A DNA stretch of 64,000 nucleotides from Arachidicoccus terrestris (GTDB lineage Bacteria > Bacteroidota > Bacteroidia > Chitinophagales > Chitinophagaceae): the NCBI RefSeq assembly GCF_020042345.1, contig NZ_CP083387.1, positions 124,001 to 188,000 of the forward strand, read 5' to 3'. The notes under the pieces are model-generated. The model did no database searches, was not told the DNA's origin, and saw only the letters and a program-made list of their open reading frames with translations. Positions 37,438 through 45,243 of this stretch are shown piece after piece. Both the position numbers and the translations under genes were made by a program. Every line of letters begins with the position of its first letter. The first letter of the stretch is position 1.

Positions 37438-38148
37438 TTATTTCACTTCCAGCAAATAGGTATGACACCGGTAATCCACATCATAGCTCGTGCCATTCCA
37501 CTCGCCTTTATTTTTGTCACTTACCGTGGTCTCCACCAAATATTTTCCCGGCCACAACGGAACAAAGCTGGCAGCCGACTTTTCATCGGGATATAGTTTC
37601 TTGGTCCAGGTATTGGGGCTGATTACCGTTATCTCCTGTTCTCCTGTAAGCGTGGAGTCAATCAGCACAGACAAGTCAATCGCCTTGCCGGCCTCGTAAT
37701 GGCTCCCCTCCGGTCGCAGGGCAATGGGCAGCGCTTGTTGTCCAAACTTTCTTCCTTCCCCTACCTGAACATGAGCCGTTGCCATATAATCCAGTTTATA
37801 ACCGTAATATACTTCACCGGCGATCTTACGGAGCACTACGTTATATAATCCGTCTGATTCCGGCGTGAAGCTGGCGGCAAAATGATCTCCGTTCGCTTTA
37901 AACGGCAAAGCTGTTTTACTGCCGTCTGGACCGATCAGTTGCAGTTCAAATTGACTCAGATCCGCAAACCAGTTGGCGACCTTGCTGATATCTTCCGTCC
38001 CGAATTCTCCAAAATAGATTTTTACAGATTGCGCCTCACCCTGCTCGCCCACGGAAGGGGTTTCAATCCAGATGGCATGGGCAAAGCCCAGGCTCAATCC
38101 CATCATAAAAATACCAACGACGGTTAAAAGTGCTTTTCTAATGTACAT
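37438..38148 (-). CDS. DUF4198 periplasmic protein
   Basis: This 236-aa protein has a signal peptide (hydrophobic VGIFMMGLSLGFAHA) followed directly by HAIWIETPS, the usual start of DUF4198 domains after cleavage. Beta-rich sequence with YKLDYMATAHVQVG and a final VDYRCHTYLLEVK fits the family. Some DUF4198 relatives work with nickel or cobalt transporters or TonB receptors, but no metal genes are close, so the role is unknown. It is a single gene between its own -7 box and terminator. Confidence 0.75.
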   Translation of the reverse strand: MYIRKALLTVVGIFMMGLSLGFAHAIWIETPSVGEQGEAQSVKIYFGEFGTEDISKVANWFADLSQFELQLIGPDGSKTALPFKANGDHFAASFTPESDGLYNVVLRKIAGEVYYGYKLDYMATAHVQVGEGRKFGQQALPIALRPEGSHYEAGKAIDLSVLIDSTLTGEQEITVISPNTWTKKLYPDEKSAASFVPLWPGKYLVETTVSDKNKGEWNGTSYDVDYRCHTYLLEVK

Positions 38149-38203
38149 AATGGTTTAATTTTTTAATTACGGTCAGAGAATGCGCCTTGTCTGACGAACG
38201 CTG

Positions 38204-38211
38204 CAAAAATA
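38204..38211 (-). promoter_or_regulatory. -7 box (TATTTTTG) of the DUF4198 gene
   Basis: On the minus strand the sequence matches TAnnTTTG and lies about 55 bp before the ATG. It is shared intergenic space with the divergent aldehyde dehydrogenase gene. Confidence 0.35.
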
Positions 38212-38416
38212 GCCGCATGATGCTATTCACTGTTTATCATTTCGGGAAAATCACCAACGTTTTTGGGAAAACTTCATGCGCCAAGCAGCTCAATTTAACA
38301 GTATCAACGCCTTCCAGCGATACTTTTTTTTGTAATTTGCATGGAACCATGTATTTACACATGGCTGTTCAATATGAACTCATCTGTTCGTCTCACAGAA
38401 AAAATCATTGTAAATT

Positions 38417-39793
38417 ATGAGTATCCAATCCATAAATCCCGCAACCGGTCAGCTTATTAAAGAATTTAGTGAAGAAAGTTGGTTTACCGTGGAGCGCAAA
38501 ATAGTACGTGCTGAAAAAGTATGGAACGAATGGAAAAACACAAGTTTCACTGCCAGGGCTGCTTTAATGAAAAAAGCTTCAGCGGTGCTGCTTAAACAAA
38601 AGGACAGGCTGGCTGAACTCATGGCCGCAGAAATGGGCAAACCCATTAAGGAAGGCGCTGGTGAGGTAGAAAAATGTGCCTGGGTTTGCCGTTATTACGC
38701 AGAAAATGGTGCCAGGTTTCTAAAAGATGTCCTGGTTGAAACCGACGCACAAAAAAGTTATGTCAGTTATCAGCCCATCGGGACTGTTCTGGCCATTATG
38801 CCATGGAATTTCCCTTTATGGCAGGTATTCCGCTTTATTGCTCCTTCCATATTGGCTGGCAACTGCGGCTTACTGAAACATGCTTCCAATGTACCAGGTT
38901 GTGCCAAAGCCATTGAGTTGGTTATGCTGGACGCAGGGTTCCCAAAAGGCGTTTTCCAGCATCTGGCTATTGGCAGCAAGATGGTCAACCAGGTAATAGA
39001 GCACCCCTTTATCAAAGCCGTGACACTTACCGGAAGCACAGAAGCCGGGCAGAAAGTAGCAGCGAAGGCCGGCTCACTGATTAAAAAGACCGTACTTGAG
39101 TTAGGTGGCAGTGACCCATATATCATTCTTGCAGATGCCAATCTGAAAGAAGCGGCTACTATTTGTGCCAATAGCCGCTTAATCAATAACGGGCAAAGCT
39201 GCATTGCAGCAAAAAGATTTATCGTCGAAAAGCCAGTGGTCAAAAAATTCACGAGCCTGCTCAAAGAAAAAATGAGTCAGAAAATAATGGGAGATCCTAT
39301 GGACCCTGCTACTGATTTAGGGCCGATGGCCAGAATAGACTTAAGAGACCAGCTTCACAAACAAGTGCTCAAAAATATTGAAATGGGCGCCAAGCTTATT
39401 TTAGGCGGCCAACTCCCCAAAGATGCAGCTCATAATGCATACTATCCCGCTACCCTTCTCACAAATGTAAAAAAAGGTATGCCCGCCTATTCAGAGGAGA
39501 TTTTTGGCCCGGTCGCTTCAGTGATCATTGCAAAAGACAGTAACGATGCCATCCGGATCGCCAATGATACCACATTCGGCCTGGGTGCGGCCGTGTTTAC
39601 AAAAAATAAAAGAAAAGCAGAAAAAATGGCCCGGGAGCAATTGCAGGCGGGCGCCTGTTTTGTCAACGGACTGGTAAGATCGGATCCAAGGTTGCCATTT
39701 GGCGGCGTTAAGATGTCTGGCTACGGAAGAGAGTTGGGATTACATGGGATCCATGAATTCGTCAATATTAAGACGGTGTATATCGCAGGCTAA
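38417..39793 (+). CDS. NAD(P)-dependent succinate-semialdehyde dehydrogenase-type aldehyde dehydrogenase
   Basis: The 458-aa cytoplasmic enzyme oxidises an aldehyde, probably succinate semialdehyde, to the acid. Landmarks are the cofactor loop PWNFPLWQVFRFIAPSI, LTGSTEAGQKVAAKAG, the general-base Glu in LELGGSDPYI and the catalytic Cys in NNGQSCIAAKRF. The C-terminal substrate segment is LPFGGVKMSGYGRELG, typical of the GabD/YneI group. Length is normal for YneI-type enzymes and a little short for GabD. It is monocistronic, divergent from DUF4198 and convergent with GH32. No GABA transaminase is nearby. Confidence 0.9.
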   Translation: MSIQSINPATGQLIKEFSEESWFTVERKIVRAEKVWNEWKNTSFTARAALMKKASAVLLKQKDRLAELMAAEMGKPIKEGAGEVEKCAWVCRYYAENGARFLKDVLVETDAQKSYVSYQPIGTVLAIMPWNFPLWQVFRFIAPSILAGNCGLLKHASNVPGCAKAIELVMLDAGFPKGVFQHLAIGSKMVNQVIEHPFIKAVTLTGSTEAGQKVAAKAGSLIKKTVLELGGSDPYIILADANLKEAATICANSRLINNGQSCIAAKRFIVEKPVVKKFTSLLKEKMSQKIMGDPMDPATDLGPMARIDLRDQLHKQVLKNIEMGAKLILGGQLPKDAAHNAYYPATLLTNVKKGMPAYSEEIFGPVASVIIAKDSNDAIRIANDTTFGLGAAVFTKNKRKAEKMAREQLQAGACFVNGLVRSDPRLPFGGVKMSGYGRELGLHGIHEFVNIKTVYIAG

Positions 39794-39803
39794 GAAAAGA
39801 GAA

Positions 39804-39861
39804 AAAAGCGGATGCGTAAGGCGGGTCATGTGTAATCATGCCCTCTAAAAACACCCGCTTT
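39804..39861. terminator. Possible shared terminator between convergent genes
   Basis: AAAGCGG near 39805 can pair with CCGCTTT near 39855, but the loop is over 40 nt and the right arm runs into the GH32 stop codon region. It is a weak candidate. Confidence 0.25.
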
Positions 39862-41425
39862 ACTTCGAATTTGCCCAAATACGCCTCAGCAAATAAGCCT
39901 CCATACTTATTGCGGTCTTCCGTTCAGAATCTTCTGGCTTGCTTAAGCGTACCTGATTAAAAGGGGTCTTTGGGAAAAAAAGGGCAGTCATTACAGACAG
40001 GCCCCTATCTGCAAATACCTCAATACAATTTCTATCTACCAGGATATTCAGTGAACAGGGAGCAGCGGTTATCTTAGGCGCCCATATCAACCGGCCCATC
40101 CCATGGGCGAAATCCATGTTCCCTGCCCCCTGTCGATCGATATAATACCCGTTTTTAGCACGATCAAAACCCAGTTTTAAACTATCTCCCGCTGCACTGG
40201 AGAAGGTCAGCTCGAAGCTGGCCGCCTGATGTTTTTGACGGATACTTATTTTGAGCGGATATCCGTTATCCTCATACTGTAAAGAAACCATGCCGGCCTG
40301 CATTCCTGAGATTTTACCGCCACCTATTTTTTTTCTGATTTGTTTTTCAAACGCAGCGATAGGTTGCTGACAAAGAAAATAGCGCCCTTTCAATTTTACA
40401 AGTTCGAATTTTCTTGGGATTGTCAATTGCCCCCGCCAGGTGGTAGCCGGCACTTGGCCCGCATACATGAGGTTTGTCATCCAGCCTATATATAGCCGCC
40501 GGCCTGCCGTATTATTCCATGAATTGCCGGCATAATCATCGGGGCCATATTCCAGCCATCTCGTGTCTGTTTGTTTACTGACAAAGGCTGTACCATCAAA
40601 ATCACCGACAAAATATTGTATGCCCGATCCTTTATTAGGGCCACCATTTCCTTCTGACACAGTCAATACCCATTTAGTCGATTTACCGGCTTTTAATGGA
40701 AACAAATCCGGGCATTCCCATACAGAGGCATGGGAGCCTCTGCCTAGCCCAAACTGCGATATCTCGGTCCAGGCAGTGAGGTTTTTAGAAGTATACAGCC
40801 GCACCCTATCGCTGGCAGCCACAACCATCACCCATTTGTGTTGCGGGGCGTACCAAAACACCTTAGGGTCCCTGAAATCTCTGACACCGGGATTGGCTAT
40901 AACGGGATTGCCGGCATATTTTTTCCAGGTTTTGCCCTCGTCCAGGCTATAGGCAATGCTTTGGGTTTCCACATCTGTTTTACCGGCCTTTTCTTTCCGG
41001 GGATCATGATGCGTAAAAATAGCGATCATCGGCGGATGGGCTTTACTGCCCAGCCCGCTGGTATTGTTTTTATCATAGACGGCACTTCCCGAAAATATAT
41101 ACCCTAAACGGTCCGGATATAGTGCTATGGGCTGCTGCTGCCAATGTATCAGGTCTTTGCTTATGGCATGGCCCCAATGCATGGGTCCCCAGTCAATGGC
41201 TTTCGGATAATACTGGTAAAAAAGATGGTAACGTCCATTTAAGTATACTAATCCGTTGGGATCATTCATCCAGTGTGCCCTTGGCGTAAAATGCAACTGC
41301 GGTCGGTTTGCTTCTTGATAAATACGATCTTGTGCCTGCACAAACGTGCCGGCTAACAACCATAAGAGTCCCGGAAGCAGGCCTTTTACAGCATAAGACA
41401 AACGGTCAATATAAGATGAACACAT
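39860..41425 (-). CDS. Glycoside hydrolase family 32 (levanase/inulinase/invertase)
   Basis: The 521-aa enzyme splits fructofuranosyl bonds in sucrose, levan or inulin. An N-terminal hydrophobic segment (GLLPGLLWLLAGTFVQA) suggests export to the periplasm. The five-bladed propeller carries the nucleophile Asp55 in HWMNDPNGL, the transition-state Asp in FRDPKVFW, and the acid/base Glu in WECPDLFPL. A C-terminal beta-sandwich follows (LNILVDRNCIEVFADRG). It is a lone gene: no SusCD, fructokinase or fructose transporter is adjacent. Exo- versus endo-action cannot be told. Confidence 0.94.
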   Translation of the reverse strand: MCSSYIDRLSYAVKGLLPGLLWLLAGTFVQAQDRIYQEANRPQLHFTPRAHWMNDPNGLVYLNGRYHLFYQYYPKAIDWGPMHWGHAISKDLIHWQQQPIALYPDRLGYIFSGSAVYDKNNTSGLGSKAHPPMIAIFTHHDPRKEKAGKTDVETQSIAYSLDEGKTWKKYAGNPVIANPGVRDFRDPKVFWYAPQHKWVMVVAASDRVRLYTSKNLTAWTEISQFGLGRGSHASVWECPDLFPLKAGKSTKWVLTVSEGNGGPNKGSGIQYFVGDFDGTAFVSKQTDTRWLEYGPDDYAGNSWNNTAGRRLYIGWMTNLMYAGQVPATTWRGQLTIPRKFELVKLKGRYFLCQQPIAAFEKQIRKKIGGGKISGMQAGMVSLQYEDNGYPLKISIRQKHQAASFELTFSSAAGDSLKLGFDRAKNGYYIDRQGAGNMDFAHGMGRLIWAPKITAAPCSLNILVDRNCIEVFADRGLSVMTALFFPKTPFNQVRLSKPEDSERKTAISMEAYLLRRIWANSK

Positions 41426-41577
41426 ACAGGTGGACGTATAAATGTTATAGAAAATCAGAACAGCGGTCTGAAGATTAAATGTATGATTTTTAACCCGCTT
41501 TTTTGGACCCCGTACCTTATTTCCTTCGGAAAATAGCCTACCTTAGAATAAGTCTTACACCATAAAAACAAAATATC

Positions 41578-42258
41578 ATGATCACGAGAGAAGAGATCAT
41601 CCTTCGCCTGGTACTGGCCGCTGTCCTGGGAGCGGCCATTGGACTGGAAAGAGAAAGGAAAGATTGGGTAGCCGGCCTGAGGACACATATGATGGTGTGC
41701 GTGGGTGCCACACTGGCAATGATCGTCTCTGCTTTTGGGTTTTCTGATATCCTGGGGACAACTAACGTTGAGCTGGACCCTTCTCGTATTGCGGCTCAGG
41801 TAATCAGTGGTATCGGGTTTCTGGGAGCCGGCACTATTTTATTTTTAAAACCGGGGCTGATCAGAGGACTTACGACGGCCTCCGGACTCTGGGCGGTGTC
41901 TGCCATCGGTCTTGCCATCGGAAGCGGAATGTATGTTGCCGCTGTCGCAGCGACCCTACTAGCCCTAATCATCCTGTGGGGGCTACAGCCTTTGGAGCGG
42001 CGCTTTGCCAAAAGATTCAAGAGAAAATACCTGAAGATCACCATTGATACCAATGCCAATCCGGCAGAGATCATTACTCAGCTTTTTGGGCAGGAAGCGC
42101 TGGATATTGCCAGTTTTTCTTTTGATAAGAACCGGGAATACTGTACGATTGAATTTCACTTTGACCAGATGGATGGCATTCAAATGAAAGCAGTACTTTC
42201 TAAACTGCAAAATGAGACAGCTATCCGGGAAATATACTGGAATAAAGAAAATCCCTGA
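41578..42258 (+). CDS. MgtC/SapB-family inner-membrane protein
   Basis: This 226-aa protein has the MgtC N-terminal domain: LRLVLAAVLGAAIGLERERK at the start, RTHMMVCVGATLAMIVSAF, then QVISGIGFLGAGTIL and IRGLTTASGLWAVSAIGLAI. Four or five helices are followed by an ACT-like cytoplasmic C-terminus (about 145-226). Family members modulate F-type ATPase or magnesium and acid stress responses. A TACCTTAG sequence near 41534 resembles a -7 box. Only 11 bp separate its stop from the convergent uracil-DNA-glycosylase-like gene. Confidence 0.92.
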   Translation: MITREEIILRLVLAAVLGAAIGLERERKDWVAGLRTHMMVCVGATLAMIVSAFGFSDILGTTNVELDPSRIAAQVISGIGFLGAGTILFLKPGLIRGLTTASGLWAVSAIGLAIGSGMYVAAVAATLLALIILWGLQPLERRFAKRFKRKYLKITIDTNANPAEIITQLFGQEALDIASFSFDKNREYCTIEFHFDQMDGIQMKAVLSKLQNETAIREIYWNKENP

Positions 42259-42269
42259 CAACCGCTGCA

Positions 42270-42980
42270 TCAGCGTTTCAACACTTCAATATATTCATTG
42301 ATAAAAACTGCTTTATCTTTGGAGCGGTATTGCTGAATGTAACGGGGGTGTGGGAGTATCACCATCTTGTCAAACAGCTTTTCCCTTTTATTGACCCTTT
42401 CAAAATACTTCGCGTTTTTCTTGCCTAAAATATAAGCGGTAGACTGATCCACGCCAAAGGCTACTTGCTCCTTAAGCTTTTCTACCATATATGGCTCCAA
42501 CGCTTCAACGAGTCTGGGATCATCGTAATAATTGCAATTAACCCACCCCCCTTTGCTTCCTTCTCTGACAAGGGCCAGCGGAAACATGGACTGTATGTAG
42601 ACATCGCCGTAAAAGGCTTTTACGCCTCCATAAGCAGCAATCATATCATAGATAAAATGGGCAGATACTTCATGAGTAGAGGGCAGCTCAGACGTAATCC
42701 CACACAAGGTCTTAAGCCTTTTGGAATCCGTAAACGGGATGCCTGTCGTTCCGGCACCATGTCTGCCGGGATTAATACCAATGATGAACTTGCGCGTTTT
42801 GTGATCATTATAAAACTTTCTGTAAAACCGGCCCATCAGATCCAGCACGCCCTTGGTTTCCTGAATAGGATTTAAGACGCCAAAGCCTGCAGGCAAAGGC
42901 CGGTCATAATGCAGGCCTGCATGGAAATCCAAAACCTTTTCTGCAAATGTTGATTTTACTTTCATCTTGAAAATAGTCAA
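42270..42980 (-). CDS. SMUG2/DUF4918-like uracil-DNA glycosylase-family protein
   Basis: A 236-aa protein of the uracil-DNA glycosylase superfamily. Visible motifs are the catalytic-loop-like FIIGINPGRHGAGTTGIPF at about residues 65-85 and the DNA-binding VILPHPRYIQQYR near residue 210. The GVLNPIQ and YIQSMFPLALV segments agree with the Bacteroidota SMUG2/DUF4918 group. It probably removes uracil or related damaged bases from DNA. Start at 42980, or at an internal ATG five codons later. It has its own -7 box. Confidence 0.85.
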   Translation of the reverse strand: MTIFKMKVKSTFAEKVLDFHAGLHYDRPLPAGFGVLNPIQETKGVLDLMGRFYRKFYNDHKTRKFIIGINPGRHGAGTTGIPFTDSKRLKTLCGITSELPSTHEVSAHFIYDMIAAYGGVKAFYGDVYIQSMFPLALVREGSKGGWVNCNYYDDPRLVEALEPYMVEKLKEQVAFGVDQSTAYILGKKNAKYFERVNKREKLFDKMVILPHPRYIQQYRSKDKAVFINEYIEVLKR

Positions 42981-43008
42981 TAATACACCTCACAAAACAC
43001 GGCACAAG

Positions 43009-43016
43009 CAAAGATA
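43009..43016 (-). promoter_or_regulatory. -7 box (TATCTTTG) of the SMUG2-like gene
   Basis: Exact TAnnTTTG match on the minus strand, 28 bp before the ATG at 42980. No clear -33 partner was seen. Confidence 0.45.
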
Positions 43017-43151
43017 CGACTTTTGAAAAGTCCCGGCCAGGCTTTAAAGAATAAAGAAAATCCGGAACCGTATTTCTTGGTGAAATGGACAGTAAAAAAA
43101 TTTGGTATAATTACCGGGTTCATATTATATGGCCCAATAGCCGATCTTCGT

Positions 43152-43159
43152 TATATTTG
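43152..43159 (+). promoter_or_regulatory. -7 box (TATATTTG) of the EEP phosphatase gene
   Basis: Exact TAnnTTTG match on the plus strand. Transcription would begin near 43165, directly at the hairpin region described next, about 60 nt before the ATG. Confidence 0.5.
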
Positions 43160-43161
43160 TT

Positions 43162-43204
43162 GACAGGGAGTCAGCCTGTCTGTCAGATCTCTGACTCTTT
43201 TTTT
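43162..43204 (+). promoter_or_regulatory. Terminator-like leader with an alternative hairpin (possible attenuator)
   Basis: GAGTCAG (43168-43174) pairs with CTGACTC (43191-43197), followed by seven T, which looks like an intrinsic terminator but lies before the start codon at 43226. GACAGG (43162-43167) can instead pair with CCTGTC (43175-43180), trapping the first terminator arm in its loop. The two folds exclude each other, as in attenuators. Stems are only 6-7 bp, so chance is possible. Confidence 0.4.
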
Positions 43205-43225
43205 GAATTTTAAATTTTTCACGAG

Positions 43226-44077
43226 ATGAAATATATGCCATTCAATATCCGTGCTTTAATCGTTTGTCTGATGCTTTGGGGAATATCCATGTCGGCACAG
43301 GGGCAAAATCAATACAGGCAGACGATCACCGGACATGGAACGCTCAAAGTCATGACCTATAATATACTGCATGGAGCAGCTCCGGGCCTCAGAAAAACCA
43401 GCGACCCGGTGGATCTAAGCAAAGTCGCAGCCGTTATCAAGTCTCAACGGCCGGACATTGTCGCTATTCAAGAAGTAGACAGTCTCTGGGACCGCTCAGA
43501 CAACCAGGATCAGACCAAAGAACTCGCGGCATTAACCGGCCTCCGCTATTATCATTACAGCGACTCGCACTCTTTTACAGACACTGCCGGCTGGGGTTAT
43601 GGTATTGGGATACTTTCCCGCTATCCCTTAAAAGATACGCAGACTGTATTTTTAACGCATAGTGACCATCCCGGGTCTGAGATATGGGTGAACAGTGTGG
43701 CTACGCTCACACTGCCTTCCGGTCAGGATATCCGCTTTATCTGTGCGCATTATGATTATTTATACGAAGACAACCGCATATTAGAAGCGGAACAGACTAG
43801 TCAAATGGCGGATACATCTTCCATTGCGGTGATACTGGCAGGGGATCTCAATGCACATCCGGGCAGCCAGCCGATAGGCCTGCTCGAAAAATCTTTTGAC
43901 CGCAGTTGCTCGAACTGCGCAGTCAGTTTCCCCAGTAATAAGCCACGTGTAAAATTAGACTATATTATGGCCGGAAAAAAAGCACGGCTGAAAGTCGAAA
44001 AAAGTGGTGTGTTGAATAATGAAGCCGCCCGCTTTGCCTCAGATCATTTGCCTTATCTTGTGCAGTATAGTTGGTAA
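43226..44077 (+). CDS. Secreted endonuclease/exonuclease/phosphatase (EEP) family protein
   Basis: The 283-aa protein has a signal peptide ending at MSAQGQ. The EEP metal-dependent phosphoesterase fold is marked by LKVMTYNILHGAAPG, IVAIQEVDSLWDRS (metal Glu), the WGYGIGILSRYPL block, VILAGDLNAHPGS and the final SDHLPYLVQYSW (catalytic His). Members cleave phosphodiesters in nucleic acids, inositol phosphates or lipids; the substrate here is unknown. A terminator-like leader precedes it and an LpxR-like gene follows after about 100 bp. Confidence 0.88.
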   Translation: MKYMPFNIRALIVCLMLWGISMSAQGQNQYRQTITGHGTLKVMTYNILHGAAPGLRKTSDPVDLSKVAAVIKSQRPDIVAIQEVDSLWDRSDNQDQTKELAALTGLRYYHYSDSHSFTDTAGWGYGIGILSRYPLKDTQTVFLTHSDHPGSEIWVNSVATLTLPSGQDIRFICAHYDYLYEDNRILEAEQTSQMADTSSIAVILAGDLNAHPGSQPIGLLEKSFDRSCSNCAVSFPSNKPRVKLDYIMAGKKARLKVEKSGVLNNEAARFASDHLPYLVQYSW

Positions 44078-44181
44078 GATCATAAAAGAAAACATTTAGT
44101 TAACGTCTCTAATCGGATCTTTGCAACCAAAACGATTTATGCCGGCTCTTGCTTTCGCCGGCTACTTTTTAAGGATCTACC

Positions 44182-45141
44182 GTGAAATTGAAGCTTTTTT
44201 TCCATGCGGCATTACTATCTTACCGTCGGTTGCTCTTGCTACTGACGGCCGTATTAATGGCCTCTATGGCATTAGCCCAGACAGAGCGCCATCACTTTAT
44301 ACAGATCATCAATGATAATGACAGTTACACGCTAACCAGAAATGATGGCTACTATACCAATGGGCTAAGAATATTATTTGGCTGGAACAGCCAAAAAGAT
44401 CCCGAGTGTACCACGATCCATACCGTGGAGATCGGCCAGTTAATGTATAATGCCAAAAATGGCAGCTACCAGAGAAAAGAAGAGTTGGACCGGCCAGTTA
44501 CGGCGTTTTTATATGCCCGTTATGGACAGATGCATTTTACCCGTAAAGAGACTTTACTTAGCTGGGGCGTGAACCTGGGAACGATTGGCCCACCCGCCCT
44601 TGGAAGACAGATGCAAGAGTCTATTCATTCTCTGTTCAACATGTATACACCGAAGGAATGGGACTATCAATTGAATACAGAAGTAGGAATCAACGGTGAT
44701 TTCACCTGGTCTCCAGCACTCAAATTAACAGCGGCAAAATCCTCCTTTAAGCTGCTGCCGGTACTTCGTGGTTCAGTCGGCAACACCTTTACCGGTGCCA
44801 GTGCAGGCCCTGTCTTATCCTTAGGTCATATGGGCAGCAATAGCCAGACCGTGTTCTGGAACAGCCACATCAACAATAAAGAGAATGAATCCTTTTTCTA
44901 TTTTTATCCTGAACTTGTGTTAAGCATTTACAATGCCACGATCCAGGGCGGGCTTTTCAGATCTGATAAAGGCCCTTATACAGGTAAATTAAATCATGTC
45001 CGCTATCGTCAGACCCTTGGCTGGATGTATAGCGGCAAAGTATTTAATGTCGGTCTTGGCCTGGTCTATGATGCCAAAGAGTCTAAGACACAGTTACATA
45101 ACCAGTGGTATGGCAGAATTCAATTGGGAGTCGCATTTTAA
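44182..45141 (+). CDS. LpxR-like (DUF2219) outer-membrane lipid A deacylase-family protein
   Basis: The start is a GTG preceded by AAGGAT. The 319-aa protein has a signal segment ending at MALAQ. The family signature IINDNDSYTLTRNDGYYTNGL follows at about residues 39-59 in a fitting position, and alternating polar/hydrophobic strands suggest a 12-stranded beta-barrel ending in VAF. LpxR enzymes remove the 3'-acyloxyacyl chain of lipid A in proteobacteria; a matching activity on Bacteroidota lipid A is inference. It lies 104 bp after the EEP gene on the same strand. Confidence 0.78.
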   Translation: MKLKLFFHAALLSYRRLLLLLTAVLMASMALAQTERHHFIQIINDNDSYTLTRNDGYYTNGLRILFGWNSQKDPECTTIHTVEIGQLMYNAKNGSYQRKEELDRPVTAFLYARYGQMHFTRKETLLSWGVNLGTIGPPALGRQMQESIHSLFNMYTPKEWDYQLNTEVGINGDFTWSPALKLTAAKSSFKLLPVLRGSVGNTFTGASAGPVLSLGHMGSNSQTVFWNSHINNKENESFFYFYPELVLSIYNATIQGGLFRSDKGPYTGKLNHVRYRQTLGWMYSGKVFNVGLGLVYDAKESKTQLHNQWYGRIQLGVAF

Positions 45142-45158
45142 ACTGTCAGCTGACATAA

Positions 45159-45198
45159 AAATGCCCGCAATATGCTGGTTAGAGAATTGCAGGCATTA
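45159..45198 (-). terminator. Terminator of the GH3 gene
   Basis: An 11-bp stem with one mismatch forms between 45160-45171 and 45186-45197. On the minus strand it ends in a run of five T. It lies between the convergent LpxR-like and GH3 genes. Confidence 0.75.
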
Positions 45199-45243
45199 TA
45201 GTAGCCTCAATTTTACAACGAAAAAAAGGTTGCCTGTTTCTCG

